Program-made: the position numbers and the translations under genes | Part shown: positions 8,461 through 18,564 of the stretch, one piece after another | How positions within the stretch are numbered: position 1 is the stretch's first letter | How the letters are laid out: each line of letters begins with the position of its first letter | The notes under the pieces: model-generated | What the model was told of the DNA's origin: nothing | The model's database searches: none | What the model saw: the letters and a program-made list of their open reading frames with translations, nothing else | NCBI GenBank assembly: GCA_964344655.1 | Contig: CAYFOF010000002.1 | Span: 62,001 to 126,000 of the forward strand | Origin: JABJPM01 sp964344655 | Lineage (GTDB): Archaea; Nanobdellota; Nanobdellia; SCGC-AAA011-G17; PNOQ01 | Direction of reading: 5' to 3' | DNA length: 64,000 bases

Positions 8461-11031
8461 ATGACAGAAAACATAACAAAAAAGGTAAAATCGATACAAT
8501 TTAGCATGCTTTCTCCTAACGCAGTTAAGAGAATGTCTGTAGCTAAAGTTGTTACTCCAGAACTTTATGATAGAGAAGGATACCCAGTAGATGGTGGTCT
8601 AATGGATATCAGAATGGGAGTTATCGATCCTGGTTTGAGATGTAAAACTTGCGGACAAAGATTAAAAGAATGCCCAGGTCATTTTGGATACATGGATCTT
8701 GCTAGACCTGTATTACATATAAAATACTTAGATATAATTTTAAGATACTTAAGATCAACTTGTTTAGATTGTGGAAGAATTTTAGTTGAAGCAGAAAAAG
8801 TTAAGAAACACCTTGAAAATGTACAAAAAGCAGAACAAGAAAAACGTTATAAGGTTAAGAAGAATTTAATCAATGCCTTCGCTAATTCTATAAAATTAAT
8901 TAAAAAATGTCCACACTGTCAAGCAAAACAGAAAAAAATCACAATCGAAAAACCATCAACAATTTTAGAAGATGGAAAAAGATTAACTCCAATCCAAGTT
9001 AAAGCTAGATTGGAAAAAATCAACGATGAAGATATAATCGCACTAGGAAACGATCCAAAAAATTCAAGACCTGAATGGACTGTTTTAGATATTTTAGCAG
9101 TTCCTCCAGTAACAATCAGACCTAGTATCACATTACAAAGCGGAGAAAGATCAGAAGATGATCTAACACACAAACTTTCTGATATTGTTAGAATTAATCA
9201 AAGACTATTCGAAAACATAAATGCTGGTGCTCCAGAAATAATCATAGAAGACTTATGGGATTTACTTCAATATCACGTAACAACATTCTTCGATAATAGT
9301 GTAGCACAAGTTCCTGTTGCTAGACATAGATCTGGTCAACCATTAAAAACTTTACATGAAAGAATAAAGAGTAAAGAAGGTAGATTCAGACATAATCTAG
9401 CAGGTAAAAGAGTAAACTTCTCTGCAAGAACAGTTATTAGTGCTGATCCAAAAATCAAATTCAACGAAGTTGGTGTTCCAAAAATTATTGCAATGGAATT
9501 AACAATCCCAGAAAAAGCAACTGAATGGAACATTGAATGGTTAAAAGAACTAATCAAACAAGGACCAAAAAATTACCCTGGCGCAAATTACGTTATAAGA
9601 CCAGATGGTAAAAAGAAAAGTATAACAGAAGAAACTCAAGAAATATTACTAGAAGAACTACAACCTGGATACATAGTTGAAAGACACATCGTAGACGGAG
9701 ACATTTCAATCTTTAACAGACAACCTAGTCTTCACAGAATGAGCATAATGTGTCACAAAATCAAGATTTTACCAGGAAGAAGTTTCAGATTAAACCCTGC
9801 TGTATGTACTCCATATGGGGCAGACTTCGACGGTGATGAGATGAATTTGCACATTCCTCAAACTGAAGAAGCAAGAGCAGAAGCTGAAATCTTAATGAGT
9901 GTAGAAAACCACATAATTTCTCCAAAGAACGGGTTGAATATAATTGGTTCTATTGAAGATGCAATTTCAGGTTTATATTTATTAACAAAAGATATGAAAC
10001 TTTCAAAAGAAGGCGCTAATAAATTATTATTCAGTGCTGGAATAGTTGATGAAAAAATGAAAAGTTTCAAAAAAGAAGTTACAGGAAAAGAAGTTTTCAG
10101 TATTTTACTTCCATCAGATTTCACATTCGTTGGAACTTCAAAGAGTGGAGAAGATGTAAAAATCAAAAAAGGTCAACTAGTTGAGGGTGTTATCGATAAA
10201 GCGTTAGTCGGAGAAGACAACGGTCAATTAATCAGGGAAATATACGCAAAATACGACGAAAAAACAGGAATTGAATTCCTATCAAAAATATTCAAACTAG
10301 GAATTGAAACATTATTAAGATCTGGTTTCACAATTGGAATTTCAGATTCAGATGTTCCAGAAAAAATCGAAAAAAGAAATGATGATTTAATCAACAAAGC
10401 AAAGGAAGATGCTCAAGCGTTAATTAAACAATACGAACAAGGAAAGCTTGAACCATTACCTGGTAATTCTGCTGAAGAAACACTAGAACTAAAAATCACA
10501 GAAATCTTAAACAAAGTTAGAAATGATATTTCAAAACAAGTTAGTGATTCTGTGGATGAAAACAATCCAACAATAATTATGGCAAGTTCTGGTGCAAAAG
10601 GTAACTTACTAAATGTAGCAATGATGTCTTCTTGTGTAGGGCAACAAGCCATAAGAGGAAAAAGAGTAGAAGGAAATTACTCTGGAAGAGCATTATCATT
10701 ATTCAAGAAAAACGATCCAAGTCCAGAAGCACACGGATTCATAGAAAAAGGTTACAAACAAGGATTAAAACCATATGAATATTTCTTCGGTGCAATGACT
10801 GGAAGAGATGCATTAATGGACGTAGCATTAAGAACTCCAAAATCTGGTTATCTATATAGAAGATTAGCAAATGCATTACAAGATATAAGATTAGAATATG
10901 ATTCAACAGTAAGAGATGCAGAAAAAAGCATCATACAATTCAAATATGGTGAAGACGGAATAGACATCGCTAAAAGTGATGGTGGAAAAATTAATGTTAA
11001 AAAGATTATAAAACAAATTAAAGGAAAATGA
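8461..11031 (+). CDS. rpoA1: RNA polymerase subunit A' (N-terminal part of the largest subunit)
   Basis: 856 residues. The clamp zinc ligands CKTCGQRLKECPGHFG lie near residue 60, with a second Cys set (CLDCG and CPHCQ) behind them. The catalytic metal loop YGADFDGDEMNLH is at about residues 452-464 and binds the active-site magnesium. The bridge-helix region follows. The stop overlaps the next start as ATGA. Confidence 0.97.
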   Translation: MTENITKKVKSIQFSMLSPNAVKRMSVAKVVTPELYDREGYPVDGGLMDIRMGVIDPGLRCKTCGQRLKECPGHFGYMDLARPVLHIKYLDIILRYLRSTCLDCGRILVEAEKVKKHLENVQKAEQEKRYKVKKNLINAFANSIKLIKKCPHCQAKQKKITIEKPSTILEDGKRLTPIQVKARLEKINDEDIIALGNDPKNSRPEWTVLDILAVPPVTIRPSITLQSGERSEDDLTHKLSDIVRINQRLFENINAGAPEIIIEDLWDLLQYHVTTFFDNSVAQVPVARHRSGQPLKTLHERIKSKEGRFRHNLAGKRVNFSARTVISADPKIKFNEVGVPKIIAMELTIPEKATEWNIEWLKELIKQGPKNYPGANYVIRPDGKKKSITEETQEILLEELQPGYIVERHIVDGDISIFNRQPSLHRMSIMCHKIKILPGRSFRLNPAVCTPYGADFDGDEMNLHIPQTEEARAEAEILMSVENHIISPKNGLNIIGSIEDAISGLYLLTKDMKLSKEGANKLLFSAGIVDEKMKSFKKEVTGKEVFSILLPSDFTFVGTSKSGEDVKIKKGQLVEGVIDKALVGEDNGQLIREIYAKYDEKTGIEFLSKIFKLGIETLLRSGFTIGISDSDVPEKIEKRNDDLINKAKEDAQALIKQYEQGKLEPLPGNSAEETLELKITEILNKVRNDISKQVSDSVDENNPTIIMASSGAKGNLLNVAMMSSCVGQQAIRGKRVEGNYSGRALSLFKKNDPSPEAHGFIEKGYKQGLKPYEYFFGAMTGRDALMDVALRTPKSGYLYRRLANALQDIRLEYDSTVRDAEKSIIQFKYGEDGIDIAKSDGGKINVKKIIKQIKGK

Positions 11032-12191
11032 GTGACGTATACAAAAAATTCGAAGGAAAATTACCTGGAAGAGTAATAGAAGAATTAAAAGCAGAGGCTA
11101 AAGAAAATAAATTAACCGACGCTGAAACAACAAAAGCATTAAATGATGCTGTAACAGAATATGAAGCTTCATTAATCGCACCAGGAGAATCAATTGGTAT
11201 AGTTACTGCTGAATCTTTCGGAGAAGCTGGAACTCAAATGACTTTAGATGTATTCCATCTTGCAGGAGTTGCAGAGATTCAAGTTACAAGAGGTCTTCCA
11301 AGACTAATTGAATTATTCGATGCAAGAAAAGTTCCTTCCACTCCAAGTATGGAAGTATACTTAAAACCTGAACACACAAAAACTGAAAAATCAATTAGAA
11401 AAGTTGCATCATTCTTAAAAGAAATGACACTAGAAGAAATTAGTGAAGAATTCACACTAAATATAATGAATGAATCTGTAGAAGTAGATTTAGATGATAA
11501 AAAGGTAAGAGATTTCGGATTCAAAAAAGAAGATATTCTTGAAACAATAAAAAAAGAATTGAAAAATGCTTCTGTAAAAGACACAAAAAAAGGTTTTACA
11601 TTAAAACCAGAATCAGAAGAAATTAACTTATCAATATTATACAAATTAAAAGAAAGCGCTAAAGCAATATTACTTAGAGGAATTCCAAAAATAACACAAG
11701 TTCTTCCAACTAAAAAAGATGGAAAATATGTTATATTATGTGCAGGATCAAATCTAAAAAAAGTTTTAGAGATGGACCAAATTGAAGCAAAATTCACAGT
11801 ATCAAATAATATTTTTGAAATCGCTTCAACACTTGGAATAGAAGCTGCAAGACAAGCAATAATCAACGAAGCTGTATCTGTTATAGAAAATCAAGGTTTA
11901 GACATTGACATAAGACACGTTATGTTTTTAGCAGATATTATGACTCAAACAGGAATTGTTAGAGGAATAACAAGGGGCGGAATCAGCGGAGAAAAAGAAT
12001 CCGTACTTGCTAGAGCTTCATTCGAAACACCCATAAATCACTTAATCAGTGCATCATTAACTGGTGAAAAAGATAATTTAAAAAGTGTTATTGAAAACGT
12101 TATGGTTAATCAACCAATTCCGCTTGGAACTGGTCTTCCAGGACTTGTTTCAAAAATTGGTGAGAAAAAGAAAAAGGAAACTAAAAAATGA
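11028..12191 (+). CDS. rpoA2: RNA polymerase subunit A'' (C-terminal part of the largest subunit)
   Basis: 387 residues with the trigger-loop region: PGESIGIVTAESFGEAGTQM, TLDVFHLAG, then RGLPRLIELFDARK. Near the end come the jaw elements DIMTQTGIVRGITRGGI and ARASFETPINHL. ATGA overlaps at both ends couple it to rpoA' and rpl30e. Confidence 0.97.
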   Translation: MSDVYKKFEGKLPGRVIEELKAEAKENKLTDAETTKALNDAVTEYEASLIAPGESIGIVTAESFGEAGTQMTLDVFHLAGVAEIQVTRGLPRLIELFDARKVPSTPSMEVYLKPEHTKTEKSIRKVASFLKEMTLEEISEEFTLNIMNESVEVDLDDKKVRDFGFKKEDILETIKKELKNASVKDTKKGFTLKPESEEINLSILYKLKESAKAILLRGIPKITQVLPTKKDGKYVILCAGSNLKKVLEMDQIEAKFTVSNNIFEIASTLGIEAARQAIINEAVSVIENQGLDIDIRHVMFLADIMTQTGIVRGITRGGISGEKESVLARASFETPINHLISASLTGEKDNLKSVIENVMVNQPIPLGTGLPGLVSKIGEKKKKETKK

Positions 12192-12442
12192 GTTTAGACA
12201 ATCTAAAAAAAGCAATAAAAGAAAAAAAATTAACAATTGGAACTGAGAAAACAATCAAAGCTCTAAAAAAAGGAGAAGCTAAAGAGGTTTTTATTTCAAA
12301 AAATTGTCCCGAATTACTTAGAAAACAAGTAAAAAACTATGCAGAAATTTCAAACATTCCTGTAACTGAACTTAAAGAAAGTAATGAAGAAATTGGAGCA
12401 ATTTGTAAAAAACCCTTTTCTATAAATTTATGTTGTTATTAA
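12188..12442 (+). CDS. rpl30e: Ribosomal protein L30e
   Basis: 84 residues of the L7Ae/L30e RNA-binding fold: a helix with the LTIGTEKTIKALKKGEAKEVFIS pattern (split here by position), NCPELLRKQVKNYA, then IPVTEL. Its place between rpoA'' and nusA is the classical archaeal order. It is slightly short at the C-terminus (about 84 instead of about 100 residues). Confidence 0.92.
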   Translation: MSLDNLKKAIKEKKLTIGTEKTIKALKKGEAKEVFISKNCPELLRKQVKNYAEISNIPVTELKESNEEIGAICKKPFSINLCCY

Positions 12443-12443
12443 A

Positions 12444-12854
12444 ATGAAAATTAACCTAGAACTTATACAATACATAAATTACTTTGAGAAAACTACAAAA
12501 TCTAAAGTTAAAGATTGTTTTTTTGAAGATGATAAACTAATATTCATAGTACAACCCGGCCAAGCAAGATTAGCAATTGGAAAACAAGGAATAAACGTAA
12601 AAAAATTCACCGAAAAAACAGGTAAAAAAATAAAAATAATTGAGTTCAACGAAAACCCATTAATCTTCGTTAAAAGCTTAATTTCCCCTGTAAAAGCAGA
12701 TAATATTGAACAAGAAGAGGAAACAATCATAATTACAGTAGAATCAACAAAAGACAAAGGTTTATTAATAGGTAGAAATGCCAAAAATTTAGAAAACCTT
12801 AAAAAGCATGTGCAAAAGTATTTTGTACACATAAAAGACGTGAAAATACAATAA
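12444..12854 (+). CDS. nusA: NusA-like KH-domain protein
   Basis: 136 residues with two KH-type RNA-binding modules and no S1 domain, as in archaeal NusA. GxxG-type loops are visible as AIGKQGINVKK (first) and LIGRNAKNLENL (second). It is one codon away from L30e and from S12. Likely role in transcription elongation or in binding nascent rRNA; the archaeal function is less well defined than the bacterial one. Confidence 0.92.
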   Translation: MKINLELIQYINYFEKTTKSKVKDCFFEDDKLIFIVQPGQARLAIGKQGINVKKFTEKTGKKIKIIEFNENPLIFVKSLISPVKADNIEQEEETIIITVESTKDKGLLIGRNAKNLENLKKHVQKYFVHIKDVKIQ

Positions 12855-12855
12855 A

Positions 12856-13293
12856 ATGGCAAAAAAAGGCAGAGGACTTGGAGCAGGGAAGAAAATTAAG
12901 AAAACTCGAGCTTTAGCTAGATGGAAGAATACAACTTTCAAAAGAAGAGTACTTTCTTTAAAAAAGAAATCTGACCCATTAAAAGCAAGCCCTCAAGGAA
13001 AAGCAATTGTATTATCAAAAACAGAGATTGAAGCTAAACAGCCAAACTCTGCATTAAGAAAATGTGTAAAATGCCAACTTTCAAAGAATGGTAAAAAAAT
13101 AACAGCTTTCGTTCCTGGATACAACGCAATTAAATTCATTGATGAACACGATGAAGTTATGGTAGAATGTATCGGTGGAGCAAAAGGACGTTCTAAAGGA
13201 GATTTATCCGGAATTAGATGGCAAGTAATTAAAGTAAACGATCAAGCATTAAAATCACTAGTAACAGGAAAAGTTGAGAAGGGTAGAAGATAA
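12856..13293 (+). CDS. rps12: Ribosomal protein S12 (uS12)
   Basis: 145 residues, archaeal/eukaryotic length. The decoding-centre loop KQPNSALRKCVKCQL is present, and the protein ends with the basic tail GKVEKGRR. The stop codon overlaps the rps7 ATG by one base. Confidence 0.97.
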   Translation: MAKKGRGLGAGKKIKKTRALARWKNTTFKRRVLSLKKKSDPLKASPQGKAIVLSKTEIEAKQPNSALRKCVKCQLSKNGKKITAFVPGYNAIKFIDEHDEVMVECIGGAKGRSKGDLSGIRWQVIKVNDQALKSLVTGKVEKGRR

Positions 13294-13886
13294 TGAAATT
13301 ATTCAATAGATGGGAAACTGACAAATTAGTAATCAAAGAAAAAGCGTTAGCTCCTTACATTCACTTACAATCAATATTAGTTCCTAGAACTGGCGGAAAA
13401 GCTGCAGAAGGTCAACGTGTTTGGACACAAAAAACTCATATTGTTGAAAGATTAATGAACAAAATTATGGTTCCTGGACACAGAGGAAAAAAACATAAAA
13501 TTACTTCTTATCATTGTACCGGAAAAAGCACAAAAGCTTACAAAACAGTTATTGATGCTTTCCAATTAATAGAAAAAGAAACAAAACAAAACCCCATTCA
13601 AGTTTTTATAACAGCAATTGAAAACGCTGCACCAAGAGAAGAAGTTACTTCCATAGAATATGGGGGTGCAAGATATTCAAAAGCTGTAGAAGTTTCTCCA
13701 TTACGTAGAATAGATTACACTCTAAGACTAATGGTTCAAGGAGCCTACGCAAAATCATTTAACAACAAAGTGAGTATTGCAAGAGCTTTAGCAAATGAAA
13801 TTCTTAACGCATTTAAAATCTCTCAAGATAGTGCAGCAATACAAAAGAAATTAGAACTTGAAAGACAAGCTGATTCTTCAAGATAA
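13293..13886 (+). CDS. rps7: Ribosomal protein S7 (uS7)
   Basis: 197 residues. The core NAAPREEVTSIEYGGARYSKAV and the RRIDYTLRLMVQGA segment identify archaeal S7, the primary binder of the 3' major domain of 16S rRNA. It ends the uninterrupted operon. The usual next gene, fusA, is displaced by 1.9 kb of opposite-strand genes. Confidence 0.97.
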   Translation: MKLFNRWETDKLVIKEKALAPYIHLQSILVPRTGGKAAEGQRVWTQKTHIVERLMNKIMVPGHRGKKHKITSYHCTGKSTKAYKTVIDAFQLIEKETKQNPIQVFITAIENAAPREEVTSIEYGGARYSKAVEVSPLRRIDYTLRLMVQGAYAKSFNNKVSIARALANEILNAFKISQDSAAIQKKLELERQADSSR

Positions 13887-14087
13887 TTATCTTTTAAAAT
13901 AATTAATAATTCTTTGGATATATCCGACATTTTCAGAAGGATCTCTCAAACATTCTGGGATATGATATCGAATCCTATCTCTTTTTTCTTCAACTTCTCC
14001 AGCATTAGGAAACATTTCTTTAAAACGAAAATTTTCACTTCTACAATCAGTTTCAATACAATCCTTACATAAATCGTCAACTGTCAT
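13887..14087 (-). CDS. Small Cys-containing protein, 66 aa
   Basis: Unrecognised. The N-terminus holds CKDCIETDC and a further cysteine lies at PECL, so metal binding is possible. The stop abuts the rps7 stop in a convergent arrangement. A TTTAAATA element lies about 25 bp upstream of its ATG. Confidence 0.55.
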   Translation of the reverse strand: MTVDDLCKDCIETDCRSENFRFKEMFPNAGEVEEKRDRIRYHIPECLRDPSENVGYIQRIINYFKR

Positions 14088-14123
14088 AACAACAAAAATA
14101 GAAAAACCATTATTTAAATATTT

Positions 14124-14696
14124 CTAAATAAAACCACTAGCTAATAATAAAGCGATAGCTCCAAATAACACAGAGAAATAAACTCTTTTATCCCATCTTA
14201 AAATTTTCTTTCCATCCAAATTCCAGAATGGAATCATGTTAAACGCAGCCAACCAAGCATTAATCAACAACCCATATTGAGTAAATATATTAACAAATCC
14301 AATCAAAGTTAAACCTAAAAATGCCGCAGCTAAAACTAAATTGACTAATGGTCCAGCCACACTAATTTTTCCATTTTTCTCTCTATTAACATACCCATTT
14401 ATCATTACAGCCCCAGGAGCTGCAAAAATAAAACCTAAAAAACTCATAGCTACAGCTAAAATTAACATTCCATTAAAAGCTCTAAATTCAGCATAACAAT
14501 GATATTTTTGAGCAACATATTTATGTCCTAATTCATGCAATAAAAATCCCAATCCGACTGTAAATCCAGAAACTAACAACATAATTCCAAATTCATTTGA
14601 AAACACATTTCCATTACTTAACAAAATAGCAAAAGCTAAAGATATAGCAACCCATGCTTTCATTAAATGTTCAATCTCTACATCACTAAATTTCAT
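14124..14696 (-). CDS. Site-2 protease family membrane metalloprotease (M50)
   Basis: 190 residues with about five membrane helices. The zinc site HELGHK lies in a membrane segment near residues 54-59. SVAGPLVNLVLAA and NMIPFWNLDGKKIL correspond to the conserved GPxxN and third-ligand N-x-x-P...LDG motifs of S2P-like peptidases, so the catalytic set is complete. No PDZ or CBS domain is attached. It probably cuts membrane-spanning helices; the substrate is unknown. Confidence 0.85.
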   Translation of the reverse strand: MKFSDVEIEHLMKAWVAISLAFAILLSNGNVFSNEFGIMLLVSGFTVGLGFLLHELGHKYVAQKYHCYAEFRAFNGMLILAVAMSFLGFIFAAPGAVMINGYVNREKNGKISVAGPLVNLVLAAAFLGLTLIGFVNIFTQYGLLINAWLAAFNMIPFWNLDGKKILRWDKRVYFSVLFGAIALLLASGFI

Positions 14697-14727
14697 ATTC
14701 TAATCAAAAATAATTGTTTTATAAAAG

Positions 14728-14955
14728 TTATGAATTGGTTAATCCCCTATTTTTATACCTTGGTACATTAGAGGATCCATCTCGGTTTTTATATTCTCCA
14801 AGTCTAACTGCCCTTTCCACTTCTAACAGAGTTGGATAACTAAAACTAAGATTCTTAGCATATTCTTCAAGTTCATCTCTAGAAAGTCTGTCTTCTAATC
14901 TCTTTCTTTCAATACCAACTTCACGCCCATATAATTGATCTAAATAATTAACCAT
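14728..14955 (-). CDS. Hypothetical protein, 75 aa
   Basis: Small, charged and helical, with no recognised motif. It is one of four minus-strand genes inserted between rps7 and fusA. Confidence 0.5.
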   Translation of the reverse strand: MVNYLDQLYGREVGIERKRLEDRLSRDELEEYAKNLSFSYPTLLEVERAVRLGEYKNRDGSSNVPRYKNRGLTNS

Positions 14956-14985
14956 ACTAGAAAAAGAAAATAAAACTATAAAAAA

Positions 14986-15714
14986 TTAACTATCTGCAAT
15001 TAATGGTGTTTTAGTTTCATAACTCTGATTAGCCAAAATATCATCATTCAAATAAAATTTCTTTCCATCAGTATTCCAAATGATTTTTTTTGTTACACGA
15101 TTCTCAAACCTTCCGGATCCACTGTAAAAGAATGGCGTATATCTTCCATCTCTTTCAACAATTCTAGGAATAAACACATCTCCTACTTTAACATAAGCAC
15201 TAACATGAGGAGAACCAACAAAATCAAAACCATCTTCATTTTCCTTTGCATCTAAATTATGTATTAGTTCTGGTTCTCTAAGGGCATAACCTATCTTCTT
15301 AATGCTTTTCTCCAACTCTCCTGGAGCAACCCCAACTTTTAAAAAACTTGGAACAGCAAATACACTATCAGTCTGCAAAAATCTAGCTCCACAAGAATTT
15401 TCTTCATCAAAAATTCCACTTGTATATTCTGAAAAATATCTACAAATATCATCTGGTTTTGCAACACTCCAATCACTAACTCTTTCAATTTCTCTAGCAA
15501 CTGCCTGCATTACCCCAATTCTACCAATTGAATGTGCTGTTTTATCACAAACAACATCTCTTGCTTCTCCATAAGGGTCAACAATCCAGTCCCTGAATCT
15601 GCTTTCAGGCAATTTCTCGCCTAAAGAATCAATAACAGCATCTCTAAATTCAATATTATCTTCTAAAAAAGCTAATCTCTTCCTTCCTTCAACAACATAG
15701 TTATCAATTCTCAT
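14986..15714 (-). CDS. Hypothetical protein, 242 aa
   Basis: Unrecognised soluble protein with no membrane segment. It is divergent from fusA, and the 105-bp gap holds both promoters (a TTTATAAA element about 25 bp before this ATG). Confidence 0.6.
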   Translation of the reverse strand: MRIDNYVVEGRKRLAFLEDNIEFRDAVIDSLGEKLPESRFRDWIVDPYGEARDVVCDKTAHSIGRIGVMQAVAREIERVSDWSVAKPDDICRYFSEYTSGIFDEENSCGARFLQTDSVFAVPSFLKVGVAPGELEKSIKKIGYALREPELIHNLDAKENEDGFDFVGSPHVSAYVKVGDVFIPRIVERDGRYTPFFYSGSGRFENRVTKKIIWNTDGKKFYLNDDILANQSYETKTPLIADS

Positions 15715-15819
15715 TATAAAATAAGAATTAAAGGAAATTTATAAACATTTCCAAGCAAAAAGCTTAAAAAGGAGTTCAAAGCCTAAAAATCTATCATATT
15801 CAAAGAGGATAAATAAACA

Positions 15820-17982
15820 ATGACAGATTTAAATACAAGAATAAAAGAAGTTATGAAAGACCCAAAAAGAATTAGAAATATCGCAATAGCAGCACATATT
15901 GATCACGGAAAAACAACATTCTCCGACAACCTATTATCCGGTGCTGGAATGCTTTCAGAAGAGCTAGCTGGAAAACAAAGAGCTCTAGATTTCCATGAAG
16001 ATGAAACAGAAAGAGGAATCACAATAGACTCTGCTTCTGTATCTATGGTTCACACAGTAGATAATCAAGATCATTTAATCAATCTAATAGACACTCCAGG
16101 TCACGTAGACTTTGGTGGTGACGTAACAAGGGCAATGAGAGCAGTAGATGGTGCAGTTGTATTATGCTGCGCTGTTGAAGGAATCATGCCACAAACAGAA
16201 ACAGTTCTTAAACAAGCTTTAAGAGAAAACGTAAAACCTGTTTTATTCATAAATAAAGTTGATAGATTAATCAAAGAAGTTAAATTAACACCAGAAGCAA
16301 TGCAACAAAAATTCGTTGATATTATTGCTAAGGTTAACAAATTTATCGAAGTTCAAGCTCCCGAAGAATTTAAAGAAAAATGGAAAGTAAACATCCAAGA
16401 AGGTTCTGTAGCTTTTGGTTCTGCATTCCATAATTGGGGAATTTCTTTACCATATATGCAGAAAAAAGGAATTACATTCAAAGATATTATTGACGCTTAT
16501 GAATCTGGAGATTACAAAGATCTAGCTAAAAAAGCTCCAATTCATGAAGTTGTATTAGATATGTCTGTAAAACACCATGCAAATCCAATAGATTCTCAAA
16601 AATACAGAATTCCAAAAATCTGGCATGGAGATATTGAAACAAACATTGGTAAATCATTAATGAACTGTGATCCTAATGGTCCAGTTGCTTTTGTTGTAAC
16701 AAAAATTGTTGTTGATAAACACGCAGGAGAAATTGCTACAGGAAGATTATTTTCCGGAACACTAACAACAGGAAAAGAAGTATATCTTAATGCAAGTAAA
16801 AAAAGCACAAGATTACAACAAGTTTCTATTTACAAAGGTGCTCAAAGAATGGCAATAGATGATATTCCTGCAGGAAATATTGTAGGATTAGTTGGATTAA
16901 AAGATACTTTCGCTGGTGAAACTGTATCTTCAGAACCAATGGAGCCATTCGAAGCAATTAAACATATTTTTGAACCAGTTATTACAAAATCTATTGAAGC
17001 AAAAAAAGCTTCAGATTTGCCAAAATTAATTGAAGTTTTAAAAGAAGTTGGAAAAGAAGATCCATCCATTAAAATTGAAATTAATGAAGAAACTGGTGAA
17101 AACCTAATGCATGGTATGGGAGAATTACACCTAGAAATTATTGAAAACAGAATTAAATCTGATAAAAATCTAGACATACAAACTTCTCCACCAATTGTTG
17201 TTTATCGAGAAACTGTTGCAACACTATCTCCAGAAATGGAAGGTAAATCTCCAAATAAACACAACAAATTCTACATAACAGTAGAACCTTTAGATGATAA
17301 AATTTTCGAAGCAATTAAAGCTGGAGATCTTCCAGAAAATAGAATCAAGAAAAAAGACACTACAACAGTACAAAAACTAGTAGAACTTGGAATCGATACT
17401 AAAACTGCAAAATCATACAAACAATTCTACAAAGGAAATGCCTTAGTTGATGCAACTAGAGGTATTGTACACATTGGAGAAGTTATAGAAATGATTATGG
17501 ATGGTGTACAACAAGTTATTGATGCTGGTCCTTTAGCTCGTGAACCTTGTTCAAAAATGAAAATTACTCTTCATGATATGAAATTACACGAAGATGCAAT
17601 TCACAGAGGTCCCGCACAGGTTTATCCAGCTATAAGAGAATCTATAAAAAACGCTATGAATGCAGCAAAACCATTCATCTTAGAACCAGTCCAAATACTA
17701 CAAATTGAATCTCCTGCAGAATATTTAGGAAATCTATCTGCTATGATTCAAAATAAACGTGGACAATTAATAAATGTAGATCAACAAGGCGAACATATAA
17801 CTGCTAAAGCAAAGTTACCTGTAGCAGAAATGATTGGATTAGCTTCTGATTTACGTTCTACAACATCTGGAAGAGGGTCTTACTTCATTGTAGACCAACA
17901 ATTTGAACAATTACCACAAAACTTACAACCAAAGATTGTTCAACAAATCAGAACCAGAAAAGGTTTAAGCGAAAACGCTTAA
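15820..17982 (+). CDS. fusA: Translation elongation factor 2
   Basis: 720 residues, the archaeal aEF-2 length. GTPase motifs: AHIDHGKTTF (P loop), RGITID, DTPGH and NKVD. Domain IV carries LHEDAIHRGPAQV, where the last His before Arg is the residue that becomes diphthamide in archaea and eukaryotes. EF-2 drives translocation on the ribosome. A GAGG ribosome site lies shortly before the ATG. It overlaps the stop of the convergent gene by 4 bp. Confidence 0.97.
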   Translation: MTDLNTRIKEVMKDPKRIRNIAIAAHIDHGKTTFSDNLLSGAGMLSEELAGKQRALDFHEDETERGITIDSASVSMVHTVDNQDHLINLIDTPGHVDFGGDVTRAMRAVDGAVVLCCAVEGIMPQTETVLKQALRENVKPVLFINKVDRLIKEVKLTPEAMQQKFVDIIAKVNKFIEVQAPEEFKEKWKVNIQEGSVAFGSAFHNWGISLPYMQKKGITFKDIIDAYESGDYKDLAKKAPIHEVVLDMSVKHHANPIDSQKYRIPKIWHGDIETNIGKSLMNCDPNGPVAFVVTKIVVDKHAGEIATGRLFSGTLTTGKEVYLNASKKSTRLQQVSIYKGAQRMAIDDIPAGNIVGLVGLKDTFAGETVSSEPMEPFEAIKHIFEPVITKSIEAKKASDLPKLIEVLKEVGKEDPSIKIEINEETGENLMHGMGELHLEIIENRIKSDKNLDIQTSPPIVVYRETVATLSPEMEGKSPNKHNKFYITVEPLDDKIFEAIKAGDLPENRIKKKDTTTVQKLVELGIDTKTAKSYKQFYKGNALVDATRGIVHIGEVIEMIMDGVQQVIDAGPLAREPCSKMKITLHDMKLHEDAIHRGPAQVYPAIRESIKNAMNAAKPFILEPVQILQIESPAEYLGNLSAMIQNKRGQLINVDQQGEHITAKAKLPVAEMIGLASDLRSTTSGRGSYFIVDQQFEQLPQNLQPKIVQQIRTRKGLSENA

Positions 17983-18380
17983 CTTTCTTTATTTTTTTCT
18001 TTATCCAAAACTAAATGATCTAGTCCTGCACATAATGAAGTACCTGCCGCATAAGCAATTATATCTTTAGTATCATATCCAGGAAAACCAATTGTTTCTT
18101 GTAAAAGTTCCGCAAGAGTACAAAAGCCCAAAGATATTGCAAAAGCTGCCCCCTTGCTTGATACAGTTCTTATTCCAAAATACAAGCCTCCTGCTGTAAC
18201 ACTATCATTTAAATTATTAGAAACGATCGGATTTGCAGCAAATCTACCAAGTAATAAATATGTAGCTTGTAATCCAAAAAATAATGACTTATAAATCTTT
18301 TTTTGACGAGGGCTCGGATCATCAATAACTTTCTCTGCACCACTTTCTAACATATCCATTAGTTTTTCATATTTTGTCAT
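17979..18380 (-). CDS. Small membrane protein, 133 aa
   Basis: Three to four hydrophobic stretches (LFFGLQATYLLLGRF, AAFAISLGFCTLAELL, IIAYAAGTSLCAGL). The late GYDTKDIIAYAAGT block resembles small membrane families such as VanZ-like proteins, but I cannot assign it. It sits between fusA and tuf on the opposite strand. Confidence 0.6.
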   Translation of the reverse strand: MTKYEKLMDMLESGAEKVIDDPSPRQKKIYKSLFFGLQATYLLLGRFAANPIVSNNLNDSVTAGGLYFGIRTVSSKGAAFAISLGFCTLAELLQETIGFPGYDTKDIIAYAAGTSLCAGLDHLVLDKEKNKES

Positions 18381-18492
18381 TTTTCTTAAATTTAAACAAT
18401 TTTTTCCGCTTATAAATCTTTCTATAAATAACTATATAGCAGTAGTAACAATATATCAATAAACATAATAATAAGCCACTAAACAACCAAAA

Positions 18493-18502
18493 ACCTTATA
18501 AA
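18493..18502 (+). promoter_or_regulatory. Promoter of tuf
   Basis: CTTATAAATA lies about 63 bp before the tuf ATG, so this mRNA has a leader. A GGAGG ribosome site follows at about 18544-18548. A highly expressed gene with leader and Shine-Dalgarno site contrasts with the mostly leaderless genes nearby. Confidence 0.5.
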
Positions 18503-18564
18503 TAGCTCAAATTACACATAAAATCAGTCATACTTATGATAAATGGAGGAAAATAAGAGTTAAA

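Noticed and set aside
11279..11866. 195-codon open frame opposite rpoA''
   Set aside because: Complement of an RNA polymerase gene; no start signal and no recognisable protein.
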